Assembly (NCBI RefSeq): GCF_954871325.1
Contig: NC_088777.1
Coordinates: 9,153,366-9,217,365, forward strand
Length of the DNA: 64,000 nucleotides
Direction: 5' to 3'
DNA from: Gordionus sp. m RMFG-2023
Lineage: Eukaryota; Nematomorpha; Gordioida; Chordodea; Parachordodidae
The position numbers were made by a program, and so were the translations under genes. Positions 1 to 13,503 of the stretch are shown in pieces. The notes beneath the pieces were generated by a model. It searched no databases. It saw nothing but the letters and a program-made list of their open reading frames with translations, and was not told where the DNA came from. The stretch's first letter is position 1; every line of letters starts with the position of its first letter.

Positions 1-1590
1 TATTTGTATTTATAACAATTTACTAATTTTTTTGCTTCTTAAAATAATAAAGATTTCGTATGTCTTTTCTCTTCTTATAATTATTAGATTTGTTCTTCTT
101 TCGTTTTACATTCATTTCTCCTATCACTTATTACACGATTCATAAAATTTATACCGTAGTTAAAAAAATTTTAATGCTAAAAAAACTGGGAAACAAAATA
201 TTTAAAATGAAAAGATTTCCACCACCCGAAATCAAAACGCTTAAAGAAGGCCGGATAACAAAGGAGAATTTTACGGGAAATTATTTTGCGCAGTTTTTAA
301 AAAATTTTTTACAAATTAATTTGAACATTTTTTTTAAAATACCAATTTTTACATTTTATGAGGCAGTCCTAACCTTCTAATCGCGACGTCTTTAAAAATA
401 ATTTTTGCTAGTATTTTTAACGCTGCGCGCCAAAAGATATATATTTTTTACTTTTCAACTGATTAAAAAAGAGTGGCCTTCGAAGTCAAATTTTTATAAG
501 TCCTGAACCTTAGTTTGTTTTATTCTTTACCTAAAGTATATATATTGGGGATGAATCCTAAAGTGCATAATTTTTTTTTTTTTAAAAGAACAGCGAAAAA
601 ATATGCGCATTTCTATTAAAAATCAATTAAAATTGAAGTGAAACTTAATTATTTTGAAACCACTTCATTTTGATTAATTTTTCCGTGCCAATAAATTCGA
701 TCCATTTCTTAATGATCATTATATTGATCTTGTTTTTTTTAAAAAAAAAATTAATTATTTATAAAATATCTAAATAGCAAAATATGAGTTGTGGGGTTTC
801 TTTATATTTTTTTTAAAAAAAAAATTAATCTTATACCTTTAAAATACCTTTTAAATTTTTTATTTGTATTTTATTTTTTTTCCAGATATTGATTAATTAA
901 ATCTTTACAAAAATTATAGAAAAGAGAAGGAATAATTAATTTGAAAATATATTTTTTTTCAAACTTTAAAAGTGGAAATATTGTTGAATTTTGATATTTG
1001 ATAAATAATTTAATTATAATCACTAATAATATAAATAGTTGCTTATCTTGTGTTTAAATATATATCTCGGGTTAGGCCTTGTATTTAAAAAATCGGGTGC
1101 CTACAACATTAGTAAAAAATTTCAAACGAACCGAGCCTGGCCGAGCTTAACTTTTGCTTTTTATACTAGTATCTTTTATTATATATCCCAGATATGCAAG
1201 AATAAATAAATTTAGTCAAATAACCCTTTAAAAATAATGAAATAGAGGATATATAATATAACATCTTATTAAAAAGAATTGGTAGCAGCTAGCTAATATA
1301 GGTCTATATAAACAGGATGGGGTTGGGATAGACAATTTTCTTTTATATATTTTAGGGGGTAGAGGAGAGGATATGATTTAAATGAGTTGGTTAAAATATA
1401 AGGAGAGGAGGGGGGGGGGAGCTTTTATCTAAATGTATCAACATATCCTTACCTATTACAAAAATAGATATGAGACTAGCCTAACGTGTTAGTTTCGATA
1501 CCTTGCTCGATACCTATTTTGCTGTTAAAATAATATCTATTATTTTTAATCACAGCCAAAAATAATATTTTTGAAGTTTTTATTTATTAC
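1..1590. other. AT-rich stretch, no proven gene
   Basis: This stretch is very A+T-rich with many homopolymer runs. The only part with coding-like composition is about 170-300 on +, where an open frame reads through a basic segment (KRFPPPEIKTLKEGRITKEN). It follows a possible acceptor at about 155 and could be an exon of an upstream gene, but I recognise no family and the frame ends in low-complexity sequence. At 1060-1150 a short GC-richer patch (GAACCGAGCCTGGCCGAGC) resembles the ends of hAT-type repeats elsewhere in the window. Nothing else is supportable. Confidence 0.3.
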
Positions 1591-2209
<619 letters not shown>

Positions 2210-3054
2210 AAAAGGCGGAATAGCGATTAAAAGAACAGATGTTGAAACCCATAACCATTTTTAATATGTAACAAAATAAGCCGTTTATAACGATACAAAT
2301 GCATTTGCCTATTGATAGGAAAATTATCTATTTTGCTTCTACAACAATTTTCTCTAATCACGACAAAAAAAGGTGATATATTCTAAAATATAAAATTTTT
2401 AGCATATTTTATAGAATTTTGGATTATAAATTAAGTTATTAAAATATATTATTTTTGTGCTATTTATTGATTAAGTTAGCTTTACTTGAAATATTAAAGC
2501 ATAAGGCATTTTTTAAGAATTTTTCCCCATGGTTATCAGAGATCTAAATTTAGGTCAGGCCTGAAAAATATGTGCAATTATGCCGGGTTGGACAATTTGC
2601 ACAAAAATCTTTAAGAACTGGGCCTAGCCAACATTTTTTTAGACAGGACTGGGGGTACATTTTAAAATTCTTGAAGGTTCAGTTCGAAAAGGCTGATATA
2701 TTTTATATGCTATCGCAAAATCAAAAAATTTCAATTCGAGTCCACCAGTCATTATTTTTTATCAGATAATATCAAAATTAAATTAAAGATCTTTTTTATA
2801 TTTAAAAGAAGGTTTCTTTTAGCTAATTTCAGTTCATAAAATCTTCAAATTTAATACACTTTTTAAAATTTCCATTTTAAATTTTAATACCATTTATTAT
2901 TTATTTGGTTAAAGGTTAAAGTTATTATATTATATAATTAAATTGTAAAATTCAGTATTCTATATCTATTGTGTTTAATAATTTTTATGAAATACAAGAA
3001 ACCAGAAATTAATATTATAAGCGGGAAAGATTAAACAAAAACAAAAGTCAAAGT
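2210..3054. repeat. AT-rich spacer with a hAT-type MITE fragment
   Basis: At about 2537 a block begins CAGAGATCT and contains GGTCAGGCCTG and TTATGCCGGGTTGG. It matches the start of the MITE at 38578-38745 and the outer end of the element at 52847, both of which begin CAGAGAC(C/T)TGCA. No matching right end or target duplication is visible here, so it is a truncated copy of about 150-230 bp. The rest of the stretch shows nothing. Confidence 0.45.
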
Positions 3055-3055
3055 T

Positions 3056-3128
3056 CACGTGATGAGCCTTTCCACTACCCCTAACACTATCATACCAAAG
3101 CCGTTGGGCTAGTGTGAAAAGGCTCACA
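3056..3128. repeat. Short palindromic element (hairpin)
   Basis: The left arm GATGAGCCTTTCCACTA and the right arm CTAGTGTGAAAAGGCTCA are near-perfect reverse complements around a 30-bp loop. This short inverted repeat could be a tiny MITE or a fold-back remnant. No target duplication was identified. Confidence 0.6.
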
Positions 3129-3544
3129 TAAAATTTATTTTTTTAAAAAAAATCTCGAACTATTTATTTAAATATAATATAATATAACATATTTAGTATA
3201 TTATGCATTTTATTTTTTGAAAACATCAATTCCAAAGGGATTAATTACATTTCGTGGAAAGATTCCAAATTGCTATATATGATAATATATTTGAATAAGC
3301 CCCACATAAAAAACCTATTTAGTTATTTTTGGATAAAAGAAAATCCTTTTGTGATCAAAAACAAGTTATAATATATAGCCATTTTTATCCTCCATGAAGA
3401 TTCAATTTTCAAATTCAAATATTATATATATATTTGAGAATTTTCTATATATCTTAAACAAGAATAATAAAATGAAAAGAGAGAATTAAAATGTAAAAAA
3501 AAAGTATTTTAATATCTGAAGGAAAATAAAAATTTGCACTTTAT

Positions 3545-3925
3545 ACTAAATGACTTTTTATAAAGGCTAATTCAAGATTTTAGCCAGGAGTGTAGATTTT
3601 GCTCATAGATGTGACATTAAGGTTTGGACATCTATTCGAAAAATTTTGAAGCTTATGACTAAAATTGATTTCGCTGATACATTTAATAATGTTGTTAAAA
3701 AGCATGATTTGAATCGATTCTTAAAAACGGCCAGGTTAAGATAATAATCAAATTAATATTATGTAAGCCTGGAGATTCTGCTCATTGATGGTAGAAATGT
3801 TTGAACATCTATTGGCCTAATCTCTAGGCTTACATAATATTATTTTAGCTAAAATCATAATCAAATCGTTTTTAAAAATTGAACTAAATAGAGTTTTTTA
3901 AGAATACCGCCATTTAATAACATAA
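3545..3925. mobile_element. Two decayed copies of the TAGTGTTG hAT-type MITE
   Basis: Two adjacent degraded units each carry the conserved core of the palindromic MITE family best seen at 30221-30443: a variant of GCCTGGAGATTTTGCTCATAGATGG, followed by a segment like TGTTTGGACATCTATTGG. The first unit is about 3545-3720, the second about 3690-3925. Terminal repeats are eroded (AATGTTGTTAAAAAG is left of one end). They are placed in the family by the shared core. Confidence 0.6.
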
Positions 3926-4757
3926 ATACCTACAATTGAATTGACTCAGCGAGTGTTCACACAACACTTTGCGGCACTTATAATCACATTTAATCTATAT
4001 ATTTTTTGTTAATATTAACTCTGTCTCTTAAATATATTCACTAAAAACATAACACATTTTAGGTATGCTTAAAAAAAAATCGGAAAAATTAAATAAGTTA
4101 ATTTTGATATCTAAAGTAAACATAGTTGTCATTCTATCAATTCAAAGTAATGTCAGGCATAGTTTTTTATTACTAATGAAAAATGGTGCATAATATTTAG
4201 AAAGAAAAATAAATAATATTTTTGGGATATAGCAATTTTTTAGTGACATAGTAACCATTTTTTCAATCCCACAGTGTCCTCTTTTACCATATAAGAATAG
4301 CGAGTTGTGCAAGGAGAATGACCAACCGAAATGAAGAAAATGGCAATGCCTTTTACAATATAATAGAATTTTGTCTACCGAACTAAGATTTTTTTTGCCC
4401 AAAATTTTAAGCACAGAATCTTTGAAGATCACAAAATTGTGTAGATTATTCGAAATCATTTTATAAAAAATTTGTGATTTCATCATGAAGGAGATTTTTA
4501 TTTCTGCATAAAAATCGCAAAAAGATTAGATTTAGAATTTAAAACTTAATCAAAAAATATGAGCATTCTCAAAAAAAATCTTTGAAAATTTTGAAGATTT
4601 TTTTTGTTTCGAAGAGCATTTCACTCTTATAATCCATTGTTTATTCTATTTTTCCAGGTAAGACTTAATTTTTTTTATAGAGTATTTATAAATCATACTT
4701 CCTCTTTTGGCAGCCGCTTCCTCTTAAAAGAAGTTCCTGTTTTAATTTTATATTTTC

Positions 4758-4834
4758 AAGAGATGATTAAAAGAACTCGTTTTATTTATATTTTTAAGAG
4801 ATGATTAAAAGAACTCGTTTTATTTATTTAATAT
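4758..4834. repeat. Tandem duplication, 38-bp unit
   Basis: A 38-bp unit starting AAGAGATGATTAAAAGAACT occurs at 4758 and again at 4796, the two copies nearly identical. No coding content. Confidence 0.8.
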
Positions 4835-5274
4835 ATCCGTTTGGCAGATAAGGTATTCTATTTCTGATTCCTTAAAAAATGAATAATCAAGAATGAGATT
4901 TGCCAGATACATTTAAAATACATATATAATTATTTATCTTATTTTTTTGAAAAAAAAAAATCAATTCAATTTAGTATAATTTTTTTAAAAATATTTTTTT
5001 TTAAAAAAGGCCCTAAACTCAGGTTTCGAAGAAAAGGGAAGGAAAAAACAAATTAATTGAGAAAAATATTAGACTTTCTTTTTTAATCTTAAAAAAAATT
5101 ATTCGTATCATTGTATAAAAAGAAATATGTTTTATCTCCAAAATTTGCGCCAAGTTTGACAATAATTTTTTACGAGGCACCCAATTAATTTATAAAAGTA
5201 AACATAAAAATGGGAGAATATATTAAAAAAAGCAGCTCGCCCCCTATTTCATAATATACATTATTTCTAAGTTA

Positions 5275-6015
5275 CACGTAATGAAGTATAGGATTCGGTT
5301 AATTGACCGTTGTATGACCAGTCAAATAGGATCAAATAAGGTTAAATATATGGTCAAATTCAAAGAAATGTTTTTAAGTCAATATTAAATTTATTTTGCA
5401 TATAATAGAAAGATGGATCTATAGTAATTAATTTTATAATATTTTTTAAATTCATTGCCACTCAATAACTAATGTGTAGCTCTCAGTACCAGAGTTTTTT
5501 TCTGATTCAGATTCAATATTATCATTTTCTTTAATATTTCATAACCAATTTTCTTGTTGTCGAGATCTTCAATCTATTTATGGTTTAGCAAGAATATTAA
5601 CCCATTTCGACCAATTTCTTTCTGAAGAAGAAGTGGAACTAGGTATTGTTAGTAAAATGTCACTTCTCTTAATGGGCATGGTGGGCAAAGCCAATTCCAT
5701 AACTTGAGGCAGGGATCTGATTGATTATTTTCTGTGATAGCTACTGCTTTCTAAATCATTTGTTACTAAGCATGCCGCTTTTACTTCTAAAATTGATGAT
5801 AACACTTGAAATATTTTGATCATCATCAACCAAAATGCTTAATTCTTGTGTTATATAAACATACTTCATTAAATTCACTATTAGTAAGATGCCTCCTTAA
5901 TAATGAAGGCTGAATAAATAAGCAGCATTATGATCACATATATTAATTTAAATCGGTCTTTTAATTTTTTCTTCAGATTTTTGAGAGTATTTGACGATAT
6001 TTGACTAGTTCAAAT
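5275..6015 (-). mobile_element. hAT transposon relic (transposase C-terminus)
   Basis: On -, at about 5800-5480, a reading frame contains ILLTIPSSTSSSERNWSKW, which matches the C-terminal dimerisation region of DUF659-type hAT transposases (typically IPASSAASERNWS). The frame then breaks at several stops. Flanking sequence has scattered copies of TGACYAGTCAAAT-like motifs (5300-5350 and 5985-6010), as expected for hAT subterminal repeats. N-terminal and catalytic parts are missing. This is a relic, not a gene. Confidence 0.55.
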
Positions 6016-6068
6016 ACTACTCCACTCAATTGGCCTACTTGCCAAACCTGATATATACTACTAGATTG

Positions 6069-6265
6069 TAGTGTTGTTAAAAAGGTCGATTTTTAAAAAT
6101 GGCTAACACGATATTTTAACCAAAAATATTACGCAAGGCTGGAGATTTTGCTCCCAGATAGTAGAATGACTTGATCATCTATTAACAAAATTTGGAAGCT
6201 TGCTTAATTTTTTTGGCTTAAATATTGGATTGGCCGTTTTTAAATCGAGCCGTTTAACAACACTA
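6069..6265. mobile_element. TAGTGTTG-family hAT-type MITE
   Basis: The element begins TAGTGTTGTTAA and ends TTAACAACACTA. The flanking octamers CTAGATTG (6061-6068) and ATATATTG (6266-6273) match at 6 of 8 positions, consistent with a decayed 8-bp hAT-type target duplication. The core carries the family block GGCTGGAGATTTTGCTC. It has no coding capacity. Confidence 0.8.
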
Positions 6266-7988
6266 ATATATTGGCGACTCATTAATTATATGTAGGGGAG
6301 ACGAGGGCTATTTCGGATATGTAATTCGGACATCCTTCTTATTTAAAACTATTTGACTTAGAGACTTAAAATTTATAACTATAAAATAGGTTTCCATAAA
6401 AAAATCATGTGTAAAAAAAATTTAATTTGGGGACCCTTTGGAAAAATTTCAATGCAAAAAACCTCTTTTAATGACTAAAAGTAAAAAAAAAATAGATTTT
6501 TTTTGTTTAAAATTAATTCATCTAAGTTCCTTACATTAAAATTGAAATTGTGAACAAATTTTAACCCTTAACAAATATAAAATAAAATTTCAAAATTTTT
6601 TGAACAAGAATTTATTTGATACTGATTGCATTTATGTAGATACTGTCTCAGGGGATATTCCGGACTGGGTAATTGCCGGACACCATAAATGTTTTTATCC
6701 TTCATTCATTTTTTTTAAAATAATTTTTAAATGTATTCAAAATGTCACTATTTTATTCCCCTTTATAAAAATAAAGCTTAATCTTTCATATTAAGCTTTA
6801 CCAAATTTGCTAAACAAAAATAATAATAAATTTATATGATTAATTTCTATATTAGCAAATATAACATTCAATATTTAATAAGTTGGTATTTAGATTAATG
6901 AAAAAAGTTATGTGAATAAATTTAAAACTTAGAAGATTTTCTAAATATATGTTATAACAAATTTACTCAATAGATTTAAAATTAAAACCAAGATAAAAAA
7001 ATATAATGAATCTTTCATATTTTAAATCTTTACCAAATTTGCTAAGCAAAAATCATGATAAATTTTTATGTTTAATTTCTATACTAGCAAATATAATTTT
7101 CAAATAATTTTGGTATTTTAGATAGAAAAATATAGATTAAATTTAAAACCTTTGAAGATTTTCTAAATATATATGTTAGAACAAATTTATTTAATAGATT
7201 TATAATATAAAAATTATAAAAATGATCATAATAACCAGGAATGGTTAGAATGTAGAGTATAAAAGATGGGCACACGAGTTATGTGCTAATTATGATGATT
7301 TTTATAGTAGAATTTGTAAACTTTAGTTTTCATAAAATATTTAAATTCATTAATAAAGTTTGCCAATAATTTCTCGATTTTTAAATCTTTCTATTAAAAT
7401 AAAGCTAATATACATTTATTTGTAAATAACCCGGGTTGTGTGCAAGGATACCCTGGGCTTTCTCGTTAGATTCGTTATGAGAAAAAAAAATACTTGAGGC
7501 AAAAATTATATAGCATAATGAAATTATAGCCTAGATAACTATGAAGTCTCTTTTTTTATTGGTAAAGTAAAATGAAAAGAATATCCTTAAATAAAGTTAT
7601 TTTTGATCTTGTGGTCACCTCAATATTTGGAAAAAGTTCCTATAATATTTTGAAGAGTAATCTATGTTTCTGAAAAGAAGATATCGAGCGCTACAGCTCG
7701 ATTGCTTTTTAAAAGTCCGAATAGTGATTTTTAGATTAAAAAAAATAAGAATTAAGCGGGTTTTAAAGAAATCTTCACCTTATGTCATAATTTATATTTA
7801 AAAAAATCCAAAAAAAAGGTGTCCAAAAGACTGATTTTCTGAATAGAATTCAGAATTAACTAAAATTAAAAAAAATTAAGACGCAGTCTACCATAAATTT
7901 ACAAAAAAAACGAATAAATTAAGGCGAATGATAGTAAGTGTAATTTATAGCAATTGCATGTGATTTCACAGTTCTTCATAAGGATGTA
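6266..7988. repeat. AT-rich spacer with a tandem duplication of about 228 bp
   Basis: A segment starting TCTTTCATAT at about 6782 is repeated at about 7010. The copies run side by side to about 7215 and share ACCAAATTTGCTAA, AATTTCTATA and GAAGATTTTCTAAATATAT in the same order, with moderate divergence. The remainder is AT-rich and shows no gene. Confidence 0.6.
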
Positions 7989-7989
7989 A

Positions 7990-8390
7990 ATAATCTTTAG
8001 GGCCCTGAGGTATGGTATAAACCCTACATCTTGTAGAAATGAAAGCTCCTTCACTATTTCTCTCCACTTTATGTTATTCATGCTATCTCTTTTATCTAAT
8101 TTCTATTTCTTCATATTGGCTCTAACTTTATGGCTCCATTGAAGTTTTGGCCTTCCTCTTTTACGTTTGTCCATCATTTCCAATCTCTTAACCTTATTTC
8201 CTATTTAGTTCATAGGCCTTCTCATTTGCACATACCTCCTAAGTCTGTTCATCATCATCTTAGTCTTACTTCCTAATATTCTTGTACTTCACACTTTATC
8301 CTTTCTTGATACCCCAGCAGTCGTCCTCACCATTCTCATCTCCATATTTTCTATACTTCTCACGTCTGATTATTTGGTTGGCCATGTCCT
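7990..8390 (-). mobile_element. LINE 3' end relic
   Basis: Read on - from about 8385 to 8000, the sequence resembles the C-terminal tail of LINE-type pol proteins: MEMRMVRTTAGVSRKDKV, then a segment MMMNRLRRYVQMRRP, then DKRKRGRPKLQW, and finally NNIKWREIVKEL. In intact elements this tail follows the reverse transcriptase and ends in a RGRP-W motif region. Several stops interrupt it and no RT domain remains here. Its orientation is opposite to that of the LINE fragment at 41.4 kb. Confidence 0.7.
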
Positions 8391-8664
8391 TTAGGGGTTA
8401 TTTTCAGCCATTTAAAAAGTTTTTGGGATATGAGATTTTAATATACATGTCAAATGTTAATTTAAAGAATATAGAAGTACATGTTATTAACAATTTTTTT
8501 TTAAAAAATTTAATTTTTCACAAAAATACTTCTGTGAGCTTACATCGTGGTTATACAGTTTATAAATATTCTTTTGAAATATAATTACAAGCTATATCTT
8601 TTATTATCATTATATTATTAACGCCATCAAGACTTAATCTTATTAAATAGAAATTATTATATAT

Positions 8665-8770
8665 TTAATAAATTCTTATTATAATATATTATATAAATTC
8701 TTATTATAATATATTATATAAATTCTTATTATAATATATTATATAAATTCTTATTATAATATATTATATA
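8665..8770. repeat. Tandem repeat, 4 x 25 bp
   Basis: Four near-identical 25-bp units containing AAATTCTTATTATAATATAT start at 8671, 8696, 8721 and 8746. The repeat is AT-only apart from one C per unit. Units abut without spacers, so this is a minisatellite and not a CRISPR array. Confidence 0.9.
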
Positions 8771-10289
8771 AGTAATGTAATAAGCAAAAATAAATTTTAT
8801 AACATATCCCTTCCCTTTAGAGAATAAAGAAAAAAAATAACCTTATTTTCATTAGAGTAATAGATGATTTATTATTAAATAAATAAATTAAATGTTTTTA
8901 AAAAATTGTAAAAATGGCCTTTAAACTAATCGTCATCAAGGGATACATATTTTTATAAAGAAAATTTTGAACCAACAAATTTTAGGGATTACTTGAAAAA
9001 TTAAAATGCTGATTAGAAATTTTTGCCCTTACAAACTGTTATTAATAAAACTGGATTTGAGCCAATTTTAAAAAACGGCTAGCTCAATATTATAGCCAGA
9101 AAAATATTGTCTAAACTTCAAAATCATACTATTAGATATCCAAACCTTGTGTTATCTATGATCTATCAAAAATCCTTTTATAATGAGGACAAAGTCCATA
9201 AAAATCCATTTTAGAAAGCAATAAAAATGTTATATTTAATTAATGAAGCAATATTTGATCTATGCCTAGATGGACTATAAATTTCTAAAATTAATATTAT
9301 CGTAATTCTATGTATGATTTTATTAAGGTTATTTTGAGTCATTCCATATAAGACTTTAATTATTAATTAGAGATATAATTTGTTGTTTTGCTTTGAGTAA
9401 GCTTTCATAAGAGATATGGTAATGTTAATAATGGCTATGTCAAAGTTAAACTAAAGCAAACATTCCAAAATTTTATATCGATTTTAATTAATTTTTATCT
9501 AAATAATCTTATCTTATCATTATTATTTTGTTAAATGTATGATAGATTATATGATGGTCAGTACGAGTATGCAATATTCGCTTTAAGAAAAGTTGACTGG
9601 AGATAATGCTATATCATTTTCTAATAACCTTAATGGTTCAAAAAATTTTAACATCGATTTTTTTAAAATATGGGCAATTAATTGTTTTACCAACAAAGAG
9701 CTATACGATTTTTTTTTCCAAAAAATAGCATTATTTGACCATATACTCAAGGTGAGGAACGTTTATTCTATGAATCATATCTGGCAATTGTAAATATAAA
9801 AGAATAAAAAGAAAAGGGAGGTTGGTGGGAACATTTGAATCTAACAATTTATTCCAAGGAGATTTCATAAATTTCTAATCATTTTATGATTTTCTTCATA
9901 GAACAAAAACTATTATGTCTTAAATAATTCAGTCAATATGTAAGATTTTTTTTTAAAATTATCTTTTTCAATTTAAAAAGAAAGAAGGAAAATTATGACT
10001 TTTAGAGCCTTTACACTTTGTAGTGATCAATAATAGTTTATTTTTTTTAAAAAAAATATCTTGATATTATGAAAAATTTTTTGATTTCTCGTTTACTGGT
10101 TCAAAAAAAAATCGCATTATAGGCGACCCCTAGTCTATGTCAGACCTTAGATCCAATAGAATTAGAAGAATGGGAATTCATCAAAATAAGGAAATGGATC
10201 AGTTTGACATGTTTTATTAAATAGATTTTTCGAGGATAATTTTTTTTATTACATTTTTCATTATATAAGTAGTATTATATTATAGATAC
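8771..10289. other. AT-rich spacer with one MITE fragment
   Basis: No gene is visible. At about 9050-9170 there is a partial TAGTGTTG-family MITE: GGATTTGAGCCAATTTT then AAAACGGCTAGCTCAATATT, with a degraded core. A short open frame at 9593-9793 has no recognisable features and looks like chance. Confidence 0.5.
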
Positions 10290-10511
10290 TAGTGTTGTTA
10301 AACGGCTTGATTTGAGCCGATTTTTAAAAACGGTTAACTCAATATATTTTTAAAAAAATATTACGCAAGCCTGAATATTTTTTTCATTACATGGCATGGC
10401 ACAAATGTTTGGATATATTATCGAAATCTCGAGGCTAAGGCAATATTTTTCTAAAATATTGAATTAGCCGTTTTTAAAAACCGGCTCAAAACGAGCCGTT
10501 TAACAACACTA
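10290..10511. mobile_element. TAGTGTTG-family hAT-type MITE, 222 bp
   Basis: A near-complete palindromic copy. Its left end TAGTGTTGTTAAACGGCT and right end AGCCGTTTAACAACACTA are reverse complements, and the second block TTTTTAAAAACGG occurs on both sides. Flanks ATAGATAC and ATTGATAC match at 7 of 8 positions, supporting an 8-bp target duplication and hence the hAT superfamily. No open reading frame. Confidence 0.88.
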
Positions 10512-10614
10512 ATTGATACCCAACTCAAGAAATCCTACATCCAAGGAAATTTTTTAATTGGATGAAATATATTTAAAATTAAACATAGGATTAAAGGTTA
10601 GAGAGATATTGGTT

Positions 10615-10720
10615 ATCCTGTATTTCACAGTTAGCGCCAATTAGCGTCGAAGTATAACTGAATTGCAGCATATTTTGTATGTTTCGCGGTGGAATTCGAA
10701 CTAACTGTGAAATGCAGGGT
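10615..10720. mobile_element. 106-bp palindromic MITE (CCTGxATTTCACAGTTAG ends)
   Basis: The left end CCTGTATTTCACAGTTAG is mirrored by the right end CTAACTGTGAAATGCAGGG. A related right end, CTAACTGTGAATGCAGGG, recurs at about 17167-17184 inside a Syt7 intron, so this is a repeat family. The target duplication is not clear. Confidence 0.7.
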
Positions 10721-11640
10721 TTAAGGTGTGCGATATGGGTTAGGGTTAAATATATATATAATAAAAATATTTCTTAATATTTTTAATTTATTTTATAACT
10801 AGTCAAATCTGACGTCATATGATTAAAAATAAATTCTTTGAGGCCGACCATAATCGTATCGTATATATTCACATTGTGTAATCTGTAAAATTCTAATTTT
10901 AGGCGAATGTTTTTAGTTGAATAAATTATTTTTTTTAGATGTTATCATCAACATTTTCATGAAACATTTTGTAATATTTTAATTTATTTTTTTTTAAAAA
11001 AAATACTCATATTAGTTTAATTATTCCAAAAAAAAATCTATAATATTTACATTTTTAATACTAATTTAGAGGCAGAAATGGTTATAAGGATAATAAAATT
11101 AAACTATGGCTCATTAAGATAAACCCCGTTATAAAAAAAATCGGCAGTAAATATTTTATCTGCCAAAATAAAATGAATCTATATAATAATATTAGTCTAT
11201 CCTCATAATAAACAAAATATTTCTAGTATAATCATGAACCATTGAACCTATAAGGATTCATTAGATGGGGTTCCATTGGCTCTTTGTTACTCAACATTAT
11301 ATCTTAATGAGATTCCAGTGTCTTTGCAACTCACAAAAAAAAGTAGAAAGTTGAATAATGCAGAATTTAGCCACCTGGAAATTTTTTTAGGTAATATAAA
11401 TTTTAAAAATAAATAAGTAACTTTTCCCCTTGCTTTCGCATTATAAATCCTTCGTAAATAATCCAAAATATTTTTCAGTTAGATTTAAAACATTTTCCCC
11501 CTTTTGGCGCATTTTTAAAATTTTTGATATCCTAAAAAACGTTAATTTGGACATAATATTAAAGATTAAAATTATCAATTAAATATTCTTTCAAAATATA
11601 TCATATAATTTGCCACTTTTATTTAATAACATATTTTGTA
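10721..11640. other. AT-rich spacer, nothing recognised
   Basis: No open frame, repeat or motif beyond simple AT-rich sequence could be supported here. Confidence 0.6.
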
Positions 11641-12450
11641 ACATTATAAACTAGGAACCAAGAATGAACCGCTAAACCTTTATAAACCTTTATAAACCTT
11701 TATAAATATCTGAACCTTAACAGAACCGATATAATTATTTTTTGAAGGAGTAAAAAGAATCTTTATAAAAAAGTTAAACTGGGTTTATTGGTTTAAACCA
11801 AAATAAAATAAATATTTTTATATTTTTTTAACATTCTTTTCCTTGTGGTGAATTGCATATTTTATGGGTTGTTATATAATTATTAAATGATCAAAATATT
11901 TATTTAATATCCGTAAGAAGTATTTAATTTTTTCACTATGACTTAAATTGATCCACAATCTGCTTCATATAGTATTGAAGCATTCCTATCTTCTATATTT
12001 TAATATGCAAAATATCTAAATAACCAATTTTTGATTAAGTTGCATTTAATTAATCTAAAAAATCATCGGTTTTTATGTATTGAGAATCAAAAAAAATTTA
12101 AATATCCAGAATTATAGAAACTAGCTCTTATAGTGCTTATTGTTCCCGTAACACATGTTTCTGTTAAAAGGGCTTTTTCGGGGTTAAGTGTTATTTGTAA
12201 ACAAATGTGAATCCACTTATATTGGAAAATACATTACTTATACGTTCAAATAATATATTTATAAATGAGTTATAATTCTTATATATTTTTTTATATATTA
12301 TTCAGACACTTATAATAATAAAAATTAATTAATATCATCTATTTTATAAATAAACAATATATTAACTTAAGTGATGGCAAAAATTAAAGTAAATTATATT
12401 CAAAATTAAAATTTATAAGGTGACTGTAACGAACCTTTATAAACCGTTAG
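11640..12450 (+). mobile_element. hAT transposon relic
   Basis: At about 12118-12225 on + the frame reads KLALIVLIVPVTHVSVKRAF followed by SGLSVI, which matches the hAT C-terminal dimerisation motif (usually VPVTQVSVERAFS). A stop follows after about 35 codons. Outer sequence contains CCTTTATAAACC-like repeats on both sides (three tandem copies near 11676-11706, another near 12432-12446), probably subterminal repeats. Everything upstream of the C-terminus is gone. Confidence 0.6.
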
Positions 12451-12688
12451 TACATATCTAAGTAAAGTATTAGTTGCTTGTAAAGGGAAATTATCAGGTC
12501 CGCCTCAGAGGAAATTTATTTTTTTGCTAGTACGGTCCAGTTTCAATTTTTCACTAAGGTAACCCTGCCTAGTTTTTTAATTATTTTTAAAATATAAATG
12601 CCTAAAACAAAATATATGTTGTTAAACCAAAATAAACAACTATTTATAATCTTGGAAAGTGGTAAAAAAAATTACAAACATTATAATT

Positions 12689-13235
12689 TATGGGTTACCA
12701 TTTCTATGAAATATCAGAATTCTTCAAATATATATGTTGTATTCCATAGTAAATCAACCAAAAAAGTCGATTCTCAACCCGACCTCCTTCAATTTTTTTA
12801 AAAATTTGTATGTTGGTAGTATATACACTAACTAATAAAAATGTAAAATTTTACTTTTCAAATCGGCTTACTTCATGAGATATGGCCATCTTTAGAAACG
12901 CGAAAATTCCAAAATACAGTATATTTAATTTTAAATATCTCAAAAAGTAATTAAGCTGAAGGCATGATTTAAATTTTATTAAATAGCTCTAAAATAGCCC
13001 TTTAATATGATATAAAAATTATTTTATTAATAAAAAGTCTATTACCAAAAACCGGAAATAGAAAACCGGAAATAGCTATAAAATAAAAATTGCTCTTTTT
13101 TTTCTTTCAAATTTTTTTTACAAATAGACATTATACTTCTTAATATTTGTACAAAATTTTAGATTGGGACCATTACTGGGCCAATAGTTATTACGTTTTA
13201 AATATAAATAGCATGGCTTAAATCCTAAATTATAC
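12689..13235 (+). repeat. Left inverted arm of the long-TIR transposon
   Basis: Reverse-complementary to 14790-15335 with scattered substitutions and small indels. It includes a doubled ACCGGAAATAG motif near 13052-13075 that is mirrored on the right as CTATTTCCGG. The open frame at 13118-13342 lies mostly in this arm and is not a gene. Confidence 0.85.
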
Positions 13236-13503
13236 CAAATATATAGTAATTTACGAAACAAATAAAAAGAAAATTCCTTTATGATCGGGCAGATTATATT
13301 TTTTTTATAAATGTTTCGGGCTGTGAGCCCACTAGTAAACATTATGTCATATTTAACATATAAGTTTAGCGATTTTATTTTAGAGAGAAAATATTTATAA
13401 CTTTATTTAGCTAATTATTTATATTACATGAATATCAAATGGAAAATTAATATTGTTATAAACATTAAATTAAATAATATCATACATTAAATTATCTAAT
13501 GAA

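Noticed and set aside
4142-4486. 114-codon frame on -
   Set aside because: No motif, AT-driven composition, no splice context; likely chance.
8665-8770. Regular 25-bp direct repeats as a CRISPR array
   Set aside because: Units are contiguous with no spacers, AT-only, and the context is an animal genome; a minisatellite.
13118-13342. 74-codon frame on -
   Set aside because: Lies within the left inverted arm of the long-TIR transposon, whose mirrored copy is not open; chance frame.
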